Assembly: GCA_002708765.1 (NCBI GenBank)
Contig: PAPD01000006.1
Coordinates: forward strand, 22,615 to 80,289
DNA from: Gammaproteobacteria bacterium
Lineage (GTDB): Bacteria > Pseudomonadota > Gammaproteobacteria > Pseudomonadales > Azotimanducaceae
Reading direction: 5' to 3'
Length of the DNA stretch: 57,675 bases
The translations under genes and the position numbers were made by a program. The notes under the pieces are model-generated. The model saw nothing but the letters and a program-made list of their open reading frames with translations. It ran no database searches and was not told the origin of the DNA. Shown one piece after another: positions 26,957 to 36,345 of the stretch (within the stretch, counting starts at the first letter, position 1; each line of letters opens with the position of its first letter).

Positions 26957-27991
26957 CTATGGGTAGTTAACCGCAGCTGGAATTTCTTCGGACCTCTTTG
27001 CATTGATCTCTGTCATCACTTCACTAGCTATTTCATATGATCTGAGTCTTGCCTCATGGTCGAAAACAGAGCAGTTTAATATAAGTTCGTCAGCTTTGGT
27101 CCTATCCAGGAAATCCGAGATTTCTTTTTTAACTGTTATCGTGTCCCCGACTGCTGAGCATTTCCCCATGCTTTGAGCCATTTCCCTTTCCGAATCTGTA
27201 AGATTTTTTTCAAAGTTATATTCTGGCGGAGGAAGTTTGCCTGGGGATCCACGTCGGAGATTTATCAGAGACTTTATTGAGGATGTTCTTAAGAATGTCG
27301 CAGTTTCTAAGTCATCCGCCGCACAGATATTAAAGCCTAATAAAAGATATGGTCGTTCTATTTGATCCGAGGCCTTAAAGCTGTTCCTATAAATTTCTAT
27401 CGCGTCGTTCATTGCCTTCGGCGCGAAGTGAGATGCAAAAGCAAAGGGAAGTCCTAACATGCCGGCAAGTTGTGCTCCAAACAGACTTGAACCAAGAATG
27501 TAAAGAGGCACATTGGTTCCTTCCCCCGGGGTCGCTATTATTCGCTGGTTTTGTTCCGCTGGTTTTAGGTAATGTTGCAGTTCGACCACGTTTCTAGGAA
27601 ATTCGCTAACTTCCTCAGACACTGATCTTCTTAGCGCCTGCATGGTATATTGATCGGCGCCCGGCGCTCTCCCTAACCCAAGATCTATGCGATTTCCATA
27701 TAGTGTTGCTAAGGTCCCGAATTGTTCCGCGATCACCAGAGGACTGTGATTCGGAAGCATAATTCCTCCCGCGCCGACTCGAATTTTGTGTGTGTTTCCT
27801 GCTAGATGACCTATTACTACTGACGTTGCCGCTGAAGCGATGCCTCGCATATTGTGGTGTTCTGCTACCCAGAATCGTTCGTAATTCCAGTTTTCAGCAT
27901 GTTGGGCTATATCAACTGATTCCACTAAAGCCTGTTTTGCGTTCCCCCCTTCTCGAATTGGTGCCAAATCCAAGATCGAAAATTTTGTCAT
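26957..27991 (-). CDS. LLM-class flavin-dependent oxidoreductase
   Basis: Bacterial luciferase-like monooxygenase, YhbW-type. The 344 residues open with [13 protein letters not shown] and show [11 protein letters not shown] (about 38-48), [16 protein letters not shown] (about 72-87) and [11 protein letters not shown] (about 103-113), all family signatures. These proteins use reduced FMN or F420, but the genome context points to FMN. The substrate is unknown. It is the last gene of a minus-strand unit with the metallo-beta-lactamase gene (12 bases upstream, GGGGA ribosome site) and the NADP oxidoreductase. Confidence 0.85.
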   Translation of the reverse strand: MTKFSILDLAPIREGGNAKQALVESVDIAQHAENWNYERFWVAEHHNMRGIASAATSVVIGHLAGNTHKIRVGAGGIMLPNHSPLVIAEQFGTLATLYGNRIDLGLGRAPGADQYTMQALRRSVSEEVSEFPRNVVELQHYLKPAEQNQRIIATPGEGTNVPLYILGSSLFGAQLAGMLGLPFAFASHFAPKAMNDAIEIYRNSFKASDQIERPYLLLGFNICAADDLETATFLRTSSIKSLINLRRGSPGKLPPPEYNFEKNLTDSEREMAQSMGKCSAVGDTITVKKEISDFLDRTKADELILNCSVFDHEARLRSYEIASEVMTEINAKRSEEIPAAVNYP

Positions 27992-28003
27992 TAGCTTTGT
28001 CCC

Positions 28004-29290
28004 CTATGTGACTTTTTCTTTGGATTCGTTCGCAGCGGATCCGAAAATACCCTTGCTCATCAAGGATGACTCCTGGTCACGCCTAGTTTGATAAATTTCT
28101 GCTCTTATTTCATGCACTATTTTATTTTCTGGTTCTGCCATCACAGCGAATTCGATCAGATGACAGGCAAGCCTGATCTGATGTTGGGCGAGTTCTAAGG
28201 CTCTACTTGCCAGGTTTTTTGCTCCGCCTGATAGGGATGCGAGCTCATTCGCTAAATCTGCAGCTGGCGCTGGTTTAAGATTTGCCGGGTTTCCGTCATA
28301 CCAGCCTCCATACATGCGCCAGATATTTCTAACTACAAATTCTGGCTCGTCATATACAGGTCTCAAGTAAGGTATTTCGAGGGTCGCCTGATTTAATTTA
28401 ACTTCATGGATGGTTTCGTCTAGGGTAGCACCTTCGTTCATTCTGGATAGGGTCTCTGAGACCAGAAATTCCAGCGCCTGAGCTACCTCGAGCAAAACTC
28501 TTTTTATTCGATCTTTTCCTTCGATCGGAAGCCCATGGGCTGGCATGAATAATTCAGCACCTTGCTCAGCCATTGCTCTCATGGCTCGTGCCCATTCCGA
28601 AGGAAATCTCTGAACTTTCTGCGGGTTTCCTGCGTTAGGGAAGCACCAGATGAAAAAATCTCCCGCGCAAATAAGTTTCTTGTCCGGGATCCATGCCCAA
28701 GTGTGATCGTCTGTTTCTCCCCTTGCATGGGTGAGATTTATCTCCGTATCACCTATTTTTAGATTCATCCTCTCTTGGTATGTTTCATTGGGTTCAGGCG
28801 AGGTTGCAGGGAGGAAGCTTTTCTTGTCAAGAATGTCGTATCCTCTTCTCGAGAACTGACCGAATTGTCTCTCATTAATAATCATGTTGAAGTTGTTGGT
28901 TTCTCGGTATCGGCCAAACCTTTTCGAAATATTTTCGTGACCAATGACCCTGGGTTTTTGGCTATTTGCCTGCTTCGCATCTTCGATAAAAGCACCACAA
29001 CCCCCTACATGATCGATGTGTCCATGTGTGTATATCAGTGCGTTGAACGGTTTTTTTTCCCATTCCCTTATTGCTTTGACTACTTTGGGTCCACCCGCCG
29101 GCCCCGAGGTGTCAAAGGCAACCAGTCCATCATCGGTGTTCAGGACGATGCAGTGGGAAAATGCTTCCACGATCGCGAGATCATTATCTATTTCGGAGAG
29201 CTGGAAGTTGATTCTGTTCATTTGTCCGTGGTGGCTCACGGTTTTTTGTCCGTCGATAATGGCGGATGATAGTTTTAGTAACTCTGACAT
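28004..29290 (-). CDS. Metallo-beta-lactamase fold hydrolase, alkyl sulfatase-like
   Basis: 428 residues. The zinc motif THGHIDH (H89, H91, D93, H94) is in the N-terminal MBL domain, followed by HARGETDDHTW and CAGDF, the later zinc ligands. The C-terminal part, with YGGWYDGNPANLKP (about residue 325-340), matches the dimerisation domain of alkyl sulfatases (SdsA1-like). It probably hydrolyses a sulfate or related ester. No signal peptide is seen. I chose ATG 29290 because GGAAG stands about 9 bases upstream. An ATG at 29371 overlaps the upstream stop (TGATG) and would add 27 residues that do not look like family sequence. Confidence 0.8.
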   Translation of the reverse strand: MSELLKLSSAIIDGQKTVSHHGQMNRINFQLSEIDNDLAIVEAFSHCIVLNTDDGLVAFDTSGPAGGPKVVKAIREWEKKPFNALIYTHGHIDHVGGCGAFIEDAKQANSQKPRVIGHENISKRFGRYRETNNFNMIINERQFGQFSRRGYDILDKKSFLPATSPEPNETYQERMNLKIGDTEINLTHARGETDDHTWAWIPDKKLICAGDFFIWCFPNAGNPQKVQRFPSEWARAMRAMAEQGAELFMPAHGLPIEGKDRIKRVLLEVAQALEFLVSETLSRMNEGATLDETIHEVKLNQATLEIPYLRPVYDEPEFVVRNIWRMYGGWYDGNPANLKPAPAADLANELASLSGGAKNLASRALELAQHQIRLACHLIEFAVMAEPENKIVHEIRAEIYQTRRDQESSLMSKGIFGSAANESKEKVT

Positions 29291-29370
29291 ATCGCTTTCT
29301 TCCTTTCTGAAAATCCGATGAGAAGGAAATGCTCTGTTTCTCCTCAAAGAATTTCCTTTATATTTTGTCA

Positions 29371-30369
29371 TCAGTTCACGGTGATAATTCTCGTTCCAAT
29401 GTTCCCGCCTGACAATAGATCAACGAAGGCTTCAGGCGCTCTTTCCAGCCCATTAAAAATATCGTTTATCGGATCTATTTCGCTCTTCCTAATCATTTCC
29501 TTAATCTTCTCCCTCGCTTGAGAATATTCCTTTTCATAGTCGAAAACGAGAAAGCCTTCCATGCGGATTCGTTTGTTGACAAGTAGTCCGGGGATGCCTC
29601 TTGGGCTTCCCGAGGGTTCGTTAGTGTCGTATTGAGAGATTGCCCCACAGCATACTATTCTTCCGTGTTCCTTCATCCTGAAAAGTGCGGTTCCCAAGAC
29701 ATCACCACCAACATTGTCGAAAAAAATATTGATACCTTCTGGGCAAGCTTCCTTAAGCTTTCCTCGAAATTGTTGGGATCGATAGGAGACTGCTTTATCG
29801 AACCCTAAACGGTTTGTGAGTTGCGAGCACTTGAGTGCGTCACCAGTTATTCCGATGGTTTTGCAGCCTTTTAGTTTCGCAAATTGTCCAACGAGATGCC
29901 CTACACTGCCGGCGGCGGCACTAATTACAACTGTTTCGCCTGGTTCTGGATCGCCTATTTGGAAAAAACCGAAGTAGGCCGTCAGCCCATTTGTTCCTAG
30001 AGCGCCTAGATAATGGTGTAAATCTATGTCTTCGATGATTTTCTTGCATTGAGAAGCCTTCTGCTTGCTATAGTCTTGCCAGCCGCTCTGACAGATGACA
30101 AGATCCCCTTTCTTGAAGCTCTCGCTTTTTGATGCCTCTATCTCACATATGCCTGTGGCATTCATTACTACTCCAGCTTGCGGCGCGCCAGCGTAGCTTG
30201 CGCTTCCTTGCAGGCCTGCTCTGCTTCCGGCTGCTATAGTGACAAGCTTGGTCCTGCAAAGGACCTCACCTTCATTTACAGGAGGTATTTCTGCCGAAAC
30301 GATTTTAAAGTTTTCTCTCATTAGTCTCTTTTCCGGAAGGCTGTCGATAATTACTTGTCTGTTTTCCAT
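29371..30369 (-). CDS. NADP-dependent oxidoreductase, CurA/leukotriene B4 dehydrogenase type
   Basis: 332-residue zinc-free medium-chain reductase. The cofactor-binding region is VVISAAAGSVGHLVGQFAKL (about 147-166), followed by GCKTIGITG. Other features are LGALGTNGLTAYFGFFQIG, FFDNVGGDVLGTAL and GRIVCCGAISQYD. The family reduces alpha,beta-unsaturated carbonyls with NADPH. The upstream gene end and the MBL start are close, so they probably form a unit. The physiological substrate is unknown. Confidence 0.85.
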   Translation of the reverse strand: MENRQVIIDSLPEKRLMRENFKIVSAEIPPVNEGEVLCRTKLVTIAAGSRAGLQGSASYAGAPQAGVVMNATGICEIEASKSESFKKGDLVICQSGWQDYSKQKASQCKKIIEDIDLHHYLGALGTNGLTAYFGFFQIGDPEPGETVVISAAAGSVGHLVGQFAKLKGCKTIGITGDALKCSQLTNRLGFDKAVSYRSQQFRGKLKEACPEGINIFFDNVGGDVLGTALFRMKEHGRIVCCGAISQYDTNEPSGSPRGIPGLLVNKRIRMEGFLVFDYEKEYSQAREKIKEMIRKSEIDPINDIFNGLERAPEAFVDLLSGGNIGTRIITVN

Positions 30370-30439
30370 AAATCAAGATGCTCTGAGGTTAATAATCCGG
30401 ATTTGTTATACGCTCAAATATCTGAGAGCGCAATTTTGT

Positions 30440-30793
30440 CTAGCTTTTCATCTTTATAATAATCGCTCCCCGGTTTTCGCCATCCTCACGAAATTCGATT
30501 ATTGTTCCTCTTTTCTTTAAAGCGGAGAGCTCTCTCAGGGCTTCCTCCTTGATCAACTTTGATCCCACGATAGCTCTGATAAATTGATGGGATTGTGTTT
30601 GGCTTTCTTTGATTGCCTCGCTTAGTTTCGTTGTTGCCTCTTCTAGTGTTTCTTTGTTGTGCGCAATATCAATTGTTTTAACAGAGCCATCATGCTGATT
30701 TTTCAGTTCAGAGTCACATTTCGGACATATTTCTATCGAGGAGAAAATAGTCATTCCACAGTTTCGGCATCGGATTCTTTCTTTGTTGTTCAT
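30440..30793 (-). CDS. Zinc-ribbon small protein of unknown function
   Basis: 117 residues. A zinc ribbon is formed by C9/C12 (RCRNC) and C23/C26 (CPKC). A helical middle region is rich in Glu, Thr and Lys. The end FREDGENRGAIIIKMKS is beta-like and faintly recalls the end of Smr domains, but their HGKG motif is absent, so I do not assign it. It is divergent from the SYLF gene and downstream in direction from nothing obvious. Cytosolic by appearance. Confidence 0.6.
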   Translation of the reverse strand: MNNKERIRCRNCGMTIFSSIEICPKCDSELKNQHDGSVKTIDIAHNKETLEEATTKLSEAIKESQTQSHQFIRAIVGSKLIKEEALRELSALKKRGTIIEFREDGENRGAIIIKMKS

Positions 30794-30993
30794 GGTCTCT
30801 TATTCTAGGCTGAGTAATATGTAGCAGATTATCAGAAAATTGTGGGAGAGAAACACGACCTGAAATATTGACTTCCAAGGCAGTCGGTTATGAGGGAGAA
30901 TAATAAAGATATGGTATTGGAAGCCCGTCGGATGAATAAAAAAAGGCTGATTTCCAGTTAATATAGGAAACAGAGAGTTCGGAGATTGACTTA

Positions 30994-31599
30994 ATGGGTC
31001 TTATGAAAATTCTTGTAAAGAAAACATTTTACGGCGTTTTGGCTTCTTCGTTTTTTATCGGATGGTCCTACGCGGATAAGTTTGAGGGAACGATGGATTT
31101 ATTCGAATCCTCCCCGGTGCTCCAGCCTTATTTCGATAACTCTTTCGGTTATGCTGTTTTTCCTAAAGTTGGGAAGGGTGGGCTTTTTTTCGGTGCCTCT
31201 CATGGAAAGGGGCAGGTCTATCGGTTAGGTAAGTTGGTCGGGAAAGTTGAATTAAACGAATTCACTGTCGGGTTGCAGTTTGGTGGCCAGACATTTAGCG
31301 AGATCATTTTTTTTCAGGATGAACGTGCATTTGATGAATTTGCCAGGGGTGGTTTTGAGCTGGATGCGTCTGTTTCGGCCGCTGCCGTTAATCTAGGTCT
31401 TCAGGCGCAGCTAGGAACGGGAGGGACTTCTGCGAGCACTGGTAAGGGAGCATCTTCGACTAAGCAAGCGGATAACGGTTATAACAAGGGCTTCGCAATT
31501 TTCGTTCATCCTCGGGGAGGTTTGATGTTTGAGCTATCGTTAGGTGGTCAGGGTTTTATCTATGAGCCATTGGTTGCGGGTAGTTTAGCCACAGAATAG
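30994..31599 (+). CDS. SYLF-domain lipid-binding protein (Ysc84/DUF500 family)
   Basis: 201 residues with an N-terminal signal-like segment (about 8-25, ending WSYA). The family core is visible: FGYAVFPKVGKGGLFFGASHG (about 51-71), GQVYRLGKLVG, VGLQFGGQTFSEIIFFQDER and the Gly-rich FVHPRGGLMFELSLGGQGFIY. SYLF domains bind phosphoinositides in eukaryotes; bacterial versions are secreted or periplasmic and of unclear function. GGAGA lies eight bases before the ATG. ccmA follows after about 117 bases. Confidence 0.85.
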   Translation: MGLMKILVKKTFYGVLASSFFIGWSYADKFEGTMDLFESSPVLQPYFDNSFGYAVFPKVGKGGLFFGASHGKGQVYRLGKLVGKVELNEFTVGLQFGGQTFSEIIFFQDERAFDEFARGGFELDASVSAAAVNLGLQAQLGTGGTSASTGKGASSTKQADNGYNKGFAIFVHPRGGLMFELSLGGQGFIYEPLVAGSLATE

Positions 31600-31679
31600 A
31601 TACCCATATGTCTCTAAATCTTCTGTAGTGAACTTAGTTTTTTTGATGAGAAGTGATCTCTTCGGAGAAATTTATCCTC

Positions 31680-31685
31680 TATAAT
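31680..31685 (+). promoter_or_regulatory. Probable -10 element for the ccm operon
   Basis: A perfect TATAAT sits 31 bases upstream of the ccmA ATG. No good -35 is visible at the usual distance, which would suit an activator-dependent promoter. Confidence 0.45.
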
Positions 31686-31716
31686 CGAGCTTATGATGTT
31701 GTAATCCGGTTCCAGA

Positions 31717-32298
31717 ATGCTTGAAGTTGAAGACTTAACTTGCTTAAGGAAAGGTAGAGCTTTATTTTCAGAGCTGAGTTTTTCGGTTAGGAAAGGGGAG
31801 ATTCTCCAAGTAGTGGGCCCTAACGGTAGCGGCAAAACCACTCTTATTAGGACTTTAGTCGGGCTTTACACGAATTTTCGGGGAGAGATAAATTGGAATC
31901 TCTCGGAATCCCCGTTGTTTATGGGTCACCGGAGCGGGATAAATGATCACATGACCGTTCGTGAAAATGTCGAATGGTTAGTATCTCTAAACGATCAGGT
32001 ATTTAAGCCGAGTCAATTAGATGATGTTATGAAAAATCTTGGTCTTGCGAAATTAGAAAGTATTTTTTGTGCTGATCTTTCTTTTGGCCAGAAAAAAAAA
32101 GTTTCGATTGCACCTTTTCTATTAAGTGACAATCTTTGTTGGCTAATGGACGAACCCTTCAGCGGCCTTGATAAAAATGGTGTAGCGCTCTTGGGGAAAT
32201 TTTTTGGTGATCGTATGGCCGAGGGTGGGCTGATTATATTCTCCAGCCATCAGCCGGTTTCGATAGGCGGTCCTTTAAGAAGTGTGGTGCTGAGTTGA
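31717..32298 (+). CDS. ccmA: Cytochrome c maturation ATP-binding protein CcmA
   Basis: ABC ATPase that with CcmB powers release of haem-loaded CcmE in System I cytochrome c maturation. The 193 residues contain Walker A VGPNGSGKTTL (about 33-43), the signature LSFGQKKKVSI (usual LSxGQ) and Walker B WLMDEPFSGLD. It is near the usual size of about 200. It overlaps ccmB by four bases and is the first gene of a complete ccmABCDEFGHI operon. Confidence 0.96.
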   Translation: MLEVEDLTCLRKGRALFSELSFSVRKGEILQVVGPNGSGKTTLIRTLVGLYTNFRGEINWNLSESPLFMGHRSGINDHMTVRENVEWLVSLNDQVFKPSQLDDVMKNLGLAKLESIFCADLSFGQKKKVSIAPFLLSDNLCWLMDEPFSGLDKNGVALLGKFFGDRMAEGGLIIFSSHQPVSIGGPLRSVVLS

Positions 32299-32963
32299 CA
32301 TTCTTTAAAGCCAGCATACGGAGAGAGTTAATAAATTATCACCGTAAGCCCTCACTCGTATTAAATCCGCTCGTTTTTTATGGGCTAGTAGTGTTTTTGT
32401 CTGTAATAGCAGTGGGGCCTGAGAAGGGGCAACTGGTTCAGGTTGCTCCTGCCTTTATTTGGACCGCGGCTCTTCTCGCAATACTAATGTCAGCAGACGG
32501 AGTTTTCAGAAACGATTACGAAGATGGATCACTCGAGCTCGTTGTTGTTTCTGGAAAATCTCTTGCCGTATATGTTTTAGCTAAGACAACAGCTCATTGG
32601 ATAGTTACAGTAGTTCCGCTGGTTCTTTTGATGCCTTTGCTTGGAATCACGCTCTTTTTTGATTTCCGGTCGATCTGGGTTCTGTGCCTGGGGATTGTTT
32701 TGGTGACTCCCACACTTAGCATCCTAGGTGCGGTCGGTGCCGCGATAACCCTAGGACTTCCTAGGAATGGGATGTTGACCTTTGTTTTGATTCTTCCTTT
32801 CTATGTCCCTCCTTTGATTTTTGTTACTGGTATGATTCAGGCATCACAATTAGGGGAGGCTATTCTTCCCTTTGTTTATTGGCTTTTAGGCATCTTTTTT
32901 CTGGCGATTGCTTTAGCGCCCATGGTTTTGATAGCGTGCTTGCGTATGGCGGCAGAAGACTAG
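32295..32963 (+). CDS. ccmB: Haem exporter protein CcmB
   Basis: Membrane partner of CcmA. The 222 residues form six hydrophobic segments, with the family opening FFKASIRRELINYHRKPSLVL and EDGSLELVVVSG near residue 75-86. The start overlaps the ccmA stop by four bases. A 43-base gap precedes ccmC. Confidence 0.95.
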   Translation: MTFFKASIRRELINYHRKPSLVLNPLVFYGLVVFLSVIAVGPEKGQLVQVAPAFIWTAALLAILMSADGVFRNDYEDGSLELVVVSGKSLAVYVLAKTTAHWIVTVVPLVLLMPLLGITLFFDFRSIWVLCLGIVLVTPTLSILGAVGAAITLGLPRNGMLTFVLILPFYVPPLIFVTGMIQASQLGEAILPFVYWLLGIFFLAIALAPMVLIACLRMAAED

Positions 32964-33006
32964 ATCTTTCTGGTATAATTTAAGAGGGAAATTAAAGGAT
33001 AGTTGA

Positions 33007-33744
33007 ATGTTGGGGTGGTTTCATAAGTTGGGCTCTCCTAAGCTTTTCTTTGAAATATCTACGCGCTGGCAAAACCCGATAACTGCATTGTCTGTCTTGG
33101 TTATAGGAGGTTGCGCTTTCTGGTGTTTGCTGTTCGCTCCCGCTGATTATCAGCAGGGGCACGCTGTGCGAATTATGTACATTCACGTTCCGGCAGCTAT
33201 TCTAGCTCAGTCTGGTTATATTTTTATGGCGTTGTGCAGCGCCGTTTACCTGATCTGGAATATTAAGTTAGCTGACTGGGCTGCAAAAAGCGTCGCACCG
33301 CTTGGCGCTTCCTTAAGTTTTCTTGTTCTTATCACTGGCTCTATATGGGGAAAGCCGACTTGGGGTGCATGGTGGGTCTGGGATGCGAGGCTGACTTCTA
33401 CGCTAGTGCTGCTTCTCCTTTATCTGGGCATGATTGCCTTGAGAGGGGCTTTGGAGGAAAAAGGAACTGATGGCCGTGCCTGCGGCATCTTGGCTATAGT
33501 GGGATTGGTGAACATCCCAATTATAAAGTTTTCCGTGGATTGGTGGTTTACTCTTCATCAACCGGCTAGCTTTAAACTGACTGAACAGCCAGCTATGCCG
33601 CTAGAGATGTGGTTGCCTTTGCTAATAATGGTTATCGGTTATTATCTTTTCTTTTTTTCTGTTTGGATTTATAGAATAAGGAACGAGATATTGATTAGAG
33701 AAAAGAAAACGGCGTGGGTAAAGAGTTGGGCGGGTTCCAGTTGA
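33007..33744 (+). CDS. ccmC: Haem transporter CcmC
   Basis: Delivers haem to CcmE in the inner membrane. The 245 residues form six membrane spans. The haem-handling WWD-type motif is visible as WGKPTWGAWWVWDARLT (about 117-133). Periplasmic His residues flank it, for example in MYIHVPAAI (about 57-65) and LHQPAS (about 184-189). The predicted topology and length match the family. Confidence 0.96.
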   Translation: MLGWFHKLGSPKLFFEISTRWQNPITALSVLVIGGCAFWCLLFAPADYQQGHAVRIMYIHVPAAILAQSGYIFMALCSAVYLIWNIKLADWAAKSVAPLGASLSFLVLITGSIWGKPTWGAWWVWDARLTSTLVLLLLYLGMIALRGALEEKGTDGRACGILAIVGLVNIPIIKFSVDWWFTLHQPASFKLTEQPAMPLEMWLPLLIMVIGYYLFFFSVWIYRIRNEILIREKKTAWVKSWAGSS

Positions 33745-33905
33745 GATTTGATAATATAGAAAGTTTTTTGTGGATGGATGGTGTAGGTTTGTTCGTCTGG
33801 AGTTCCTACTTTATTACCTTGGCCGTATTGACACTGAATTTGCTCATCCCTTATTTGAAAAAAAAGCGAATAAAAAAAGAAATTAGAGAAGCAAGTGAAA
33901 ACTAA
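33741..33905 (+). CDS. ccmD: Haem exporter accessory protein CcmD
   Basis: Small single-span protein that stabilises the CcmA-B-C-E complex and helps release holo-CcmE. The chosen TTG at 33741 overlaps the ccmC stop (TTGA) and gives 54 residues with FLWMDGVGLFVWSSYFITL and the membrane span LAVLTLNLLIPYL, followed by a basic tail, as in other CcmD proteins. A GTG at 33714 would add nine residues within ccmC and is less likely. Confidence 0.88.
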   Translation: MRFDNIESFLWMDGVGLFVWSSYFITLAVLTLNLLIPYLKKKRIKKEIREASEN

Positions 33906-33928
33906 TCGCATAATTTCGAGTTAAACGA

Positions 33929-34402
33929 ATGAAATTCGGTACGATGAAGCCTCACCGGCGTGAGAGGTTGTTGTTGATACTCTTTGTGCTCGCGGCAGCT
34001 GGAAGTTCTATTGCTTTTGTTCTTATGGCGCTGAATGACAATATCAATCTATTTTATTCGCCACAACAAATTTTGTCTGGAGAGGCACCTACGAACAGAG
34101 TTATAAGAGCTGGCGGGATGGTGCTTGAGGGAAGTGTAATCAGGTCTTCCAAGGATTTGGAAGTTAGATTCCTGATAAGCGACATGAAAGGTTCGTCCGT
34201 CCCGATAGTTTACAGAGGCATCCTGCCAGACCTTTTCAGAGAAGGGCAGGGTATTATAAGCAAAGGAAAGTTAGAGGAGACAGGAACTTTCATTGCGACT
34301 GAAGTTTTAGCCAAACACGATGAAAACTATATGCCCCCTGAGCTTGCTGAGGTTCTTCCCAAGACACATAGGAAGAATGGGGAATGGAAGGTTAAAGAGT
34401 GA
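33929..34402 (+). CDS. ccmE: Cytochrome c-type biogenesis haem chaperone CcmE
   Basis: Periplasmic haem chaperone anchored by an N-terminal membrane helix (about 13-34). H130 in [11 protein letters not shown] is the covalent haem-binding residue, and the Tyr four positions later is also conserved. The 157 residues match the family. The ATG 15 bases downstream (giving [10 protein letters not shown]) looks like the more usual start. The stop overlaps the ccmF GTG. Confidence 0.95.
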   Translation: MKFGTMKPHRRERLLLILFVLAAAGSSIAFVLMALNDNINLFYSPQQILSGEAPTNRVIRAGGMVLEGSVIRSSKDLEVRFLISDMKGSSVPIVYRGILPDLFREGQGIISKGKLEETGTFIATEVLAKHDENYMPPELAEVLPKTHRKNGEWKVKE

Positions 34403-36345
34403 TACCTGAACTAGGAAATTTCTCGCTTATGCTGGCGCTGGGGCTTAGCCTAGGTTTATCGATTTTGCCCGCTGTGGGTGTAAAGACTAAAGATCTTACT
34501 CTGATTCGGTCCGGTGGTTCTCTTTCTTTGGGGGTTTTTGTTTTTCTGATTATAAGTTTTCTGTGTCTTCTTTACGCATTTGTCGGAGACGATTTTACCG
34601 TTAAATACGTTGCAGATAATTCTAATACGGCTTTACCCATACCATATAAAGTGTCAGCAATTTGGGGAGCTCATGAAGGTTCTTTTCTCTTGTGGACGAT
34701 GATAATGGGGGGGTGGACATTCGCTGTTGCTTCTTTTAGTCGCAGTTTGACGATAGACATTAAAGCAAGAGTCATGGCAGTGATGGGAGGGCTAAATACA
34801 GGGTTCCTGTGCTTTCTTTTGTTTGCATCCAATCCGTTTGAACGAAATCTGCCGTTCCATCCCCAGGATGGTGCAGATTTAAATCCGTTATTGCAGGATT
34901 TTGGTCTCATCGTGCACCCGCCAATGCTTTATATGGGTTACGTCGGTTTCGCTGTTCCTTTCGCTATGGCTATTGCCACTCTGACTGCGGGACGAATCGA
35001 TGCTGCCTGGGCTAGGTGGTCTAGGCCATGGACTAATGCTGCCTGGGCGTTTTTGACTATAGGAATTGCTCTAGGCAGTTGGTGGGCATATTATGAGTTA
35101 GGATGGGGTGGTTGGTGGTTTTGGGATGCTGTCGAAAATGCGTCATTTATGCCCTGGTTGGTGGGCACCGCACTTGTTCATTCTCTAGCTGCCACTGAGA
35201 AACGAGGTGTTTTTAAAAGCTGGACCGTACTTTTGGCTATTTCGGCATTCTCGCTAAGCCTTTTAGGAGCATTTTTGGTTAGGTCCGGGGTTCTTACCTC
35301 GGTTCACGCATTTGCCGTTGATCCGGCTCGTGGAGTTTTTATCTTGGCTTTTCTTATTCTGGTAGTGGGCGGGTCTCTTCTTCTTTACGCCTATAGAGGA
35401 GGACTTTCTCCTGGCCTAGCGAGTTTTTCGTGGAAGTCGCGCGAAGCTTTTATCCTTTCGAATAATTTGCTATTGGTTGTTGCTACGAGCGTAATTCTTA
35501 TTGGAACGCTGTACCCCCTTGTCTACGAAGTGATTACGGATGGATCTAAAATTTCGGTTGGCCCTCCCTATTTTAACGCCGTATTCGTCCCAATTATGAG
35601 TGTTCTCTTTATGATTATGGTGTTCAGCCCATTTTCCCGATGGGGGGATACAGAGCTGGAGCTATTGTTTAGAAAAAATCGTTCGAAAATCTTATTAGTT
35701 ATTTTCTTCGTTTCTATGGCGACCGTTTTTTTTGGGCAGGATGTTTTCTATTATGGTTTAGGTCTTGAAATTCTTGCTGTAATGATAATTGTTTTTCTTA
35801 TCAAAAAGGTTTTGGAACTTAAACAAGTGCCCTCGGCATCCTATCTGGGCATGTTGCTATCGCATTTCGGTGTCGCTGTGGTGATTCTCGGTGTGGCCGT
35901 AACCGTTTACTACTCGGAAGGCAAAGATGTGCGGATGGACCCTGGTGAAAAAATAGTGGTGTCCGGATATGAGTTCAAATTTTTGGGTGTAGAAAAAGTG
36001 AGAGGCCCCAATTATCTATCTGACCAGGCCGAATTTATGGTCTCGCGCGACGCTAAAGTGATAGCAACATTGAGGCCCGAGAAACGATTCTATCCGGTTG
36101 CTCAGGATGTAATGACTGAAGCGGCGATGCACGTTTCCCTGTTCCGGGATCTTTACATTGCGCTCGGTGAGCCGGTTGGAGAGAGCGCCTGGGCAGTAAG
36201 AGTCCATGTCAAACCCTTTGTAAGGTGGATCTGGTTCGGTGGCCTGCTGATTGCTTTGGGAGCTTTTGTTACCCTTTTTGATGGTCGCTATCGGGCTGCA
36301 AGATATAAAACTGTTCAGGTTCCAGCTCTAGGAGTGTCGCCTTGA
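34399..36345 (+). CDS. ccmF: Haem lyase subunit CcmF
   Basis: Large inner-membrane protein that with CcmH ligates haem to apocytochrome c. The 648 residues have about 15 membrane segments. The WWD domain is [19 protein letters not shown] (about 236-254), and [11 protein letters not shown] (about 173-183) carries a haem-ligand His region. [11 protein letters not shown] near residue 89-99 is typical. Starts GTG, overlapping the ccmE stop. Confidence 0.97.
   Translation: MIPELGNFSLMLALGLSLGLSILPAVGVKTKDLTLIRSGGSLSLGVFVFLIISFLCLLYAFVGDDFTVKYVADNSNTALPIPYKVSAIWGAHEGSFLLWTMIMGGWTFAVASFSRSLTIDIKARVMAVMGGLNTGFLCFLLFASNPFERNLPFHPQDGADLNPLLQDFGLIVHPPMLYMGYVGFAVPFAMAIATLTAGRIDAAWARWSRPWTNAAWAFLTIGIALGSWWAYYELGWGGWWFWDAVENASFMPWLVGTALVHSLAATEKRGVFKSWTVLLAISAFSLSLLGAFLVRSGVLTSVHAFAVDPARGVFILAFLILVVGGSLLLYAYRGGLSPGLASFSWKSREAFILSNNLLLVVATSVILIGTLYPLVYEVITDGSKISVGPPYFNAVFVPIMSVLFMIMVFSPFSRWGDTELELLFRKNRSKILLVIFFVSMATVFFGQDVFYYGLGLEILAVMIIVFLIKKVLELKQVPSASYLGMLLSHFGVAVVILGVAVTVYYSEGKDVRMDPGEKIVVSGYEFKFLGVEKVRGPNYLSDQAEFMVSRDAKVIATLRPEKRFYPVAQDVMTEAAMHVSLFRDLYIALGEPVGESAWAVRVHVKPFVRWIWFGGLLIALGAFVTLFDGRYRAARYKTVQVPALGVSP

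Noticed and set aside
28775-29269. 164-codon plus-strand frame
   Set aside because: It lies entirely inside the metallo-beta-lactamase gene on the other strand, which has full family motifs.
29291-29371. N-terminal extension of the MBL gene from an ATG overlapping the upstream stop
   Set aside because: The extra 27 residues are basic and not like family sequence, and a better ribosome site precedes ATG 29290. Coupling via TGATG keeps it possible.
31643-31685. TTGATG at 31643 as -35 for the ccm promoter
   Set aside because: It is 31 bases from the TATAAT, too far for a normal promoter.
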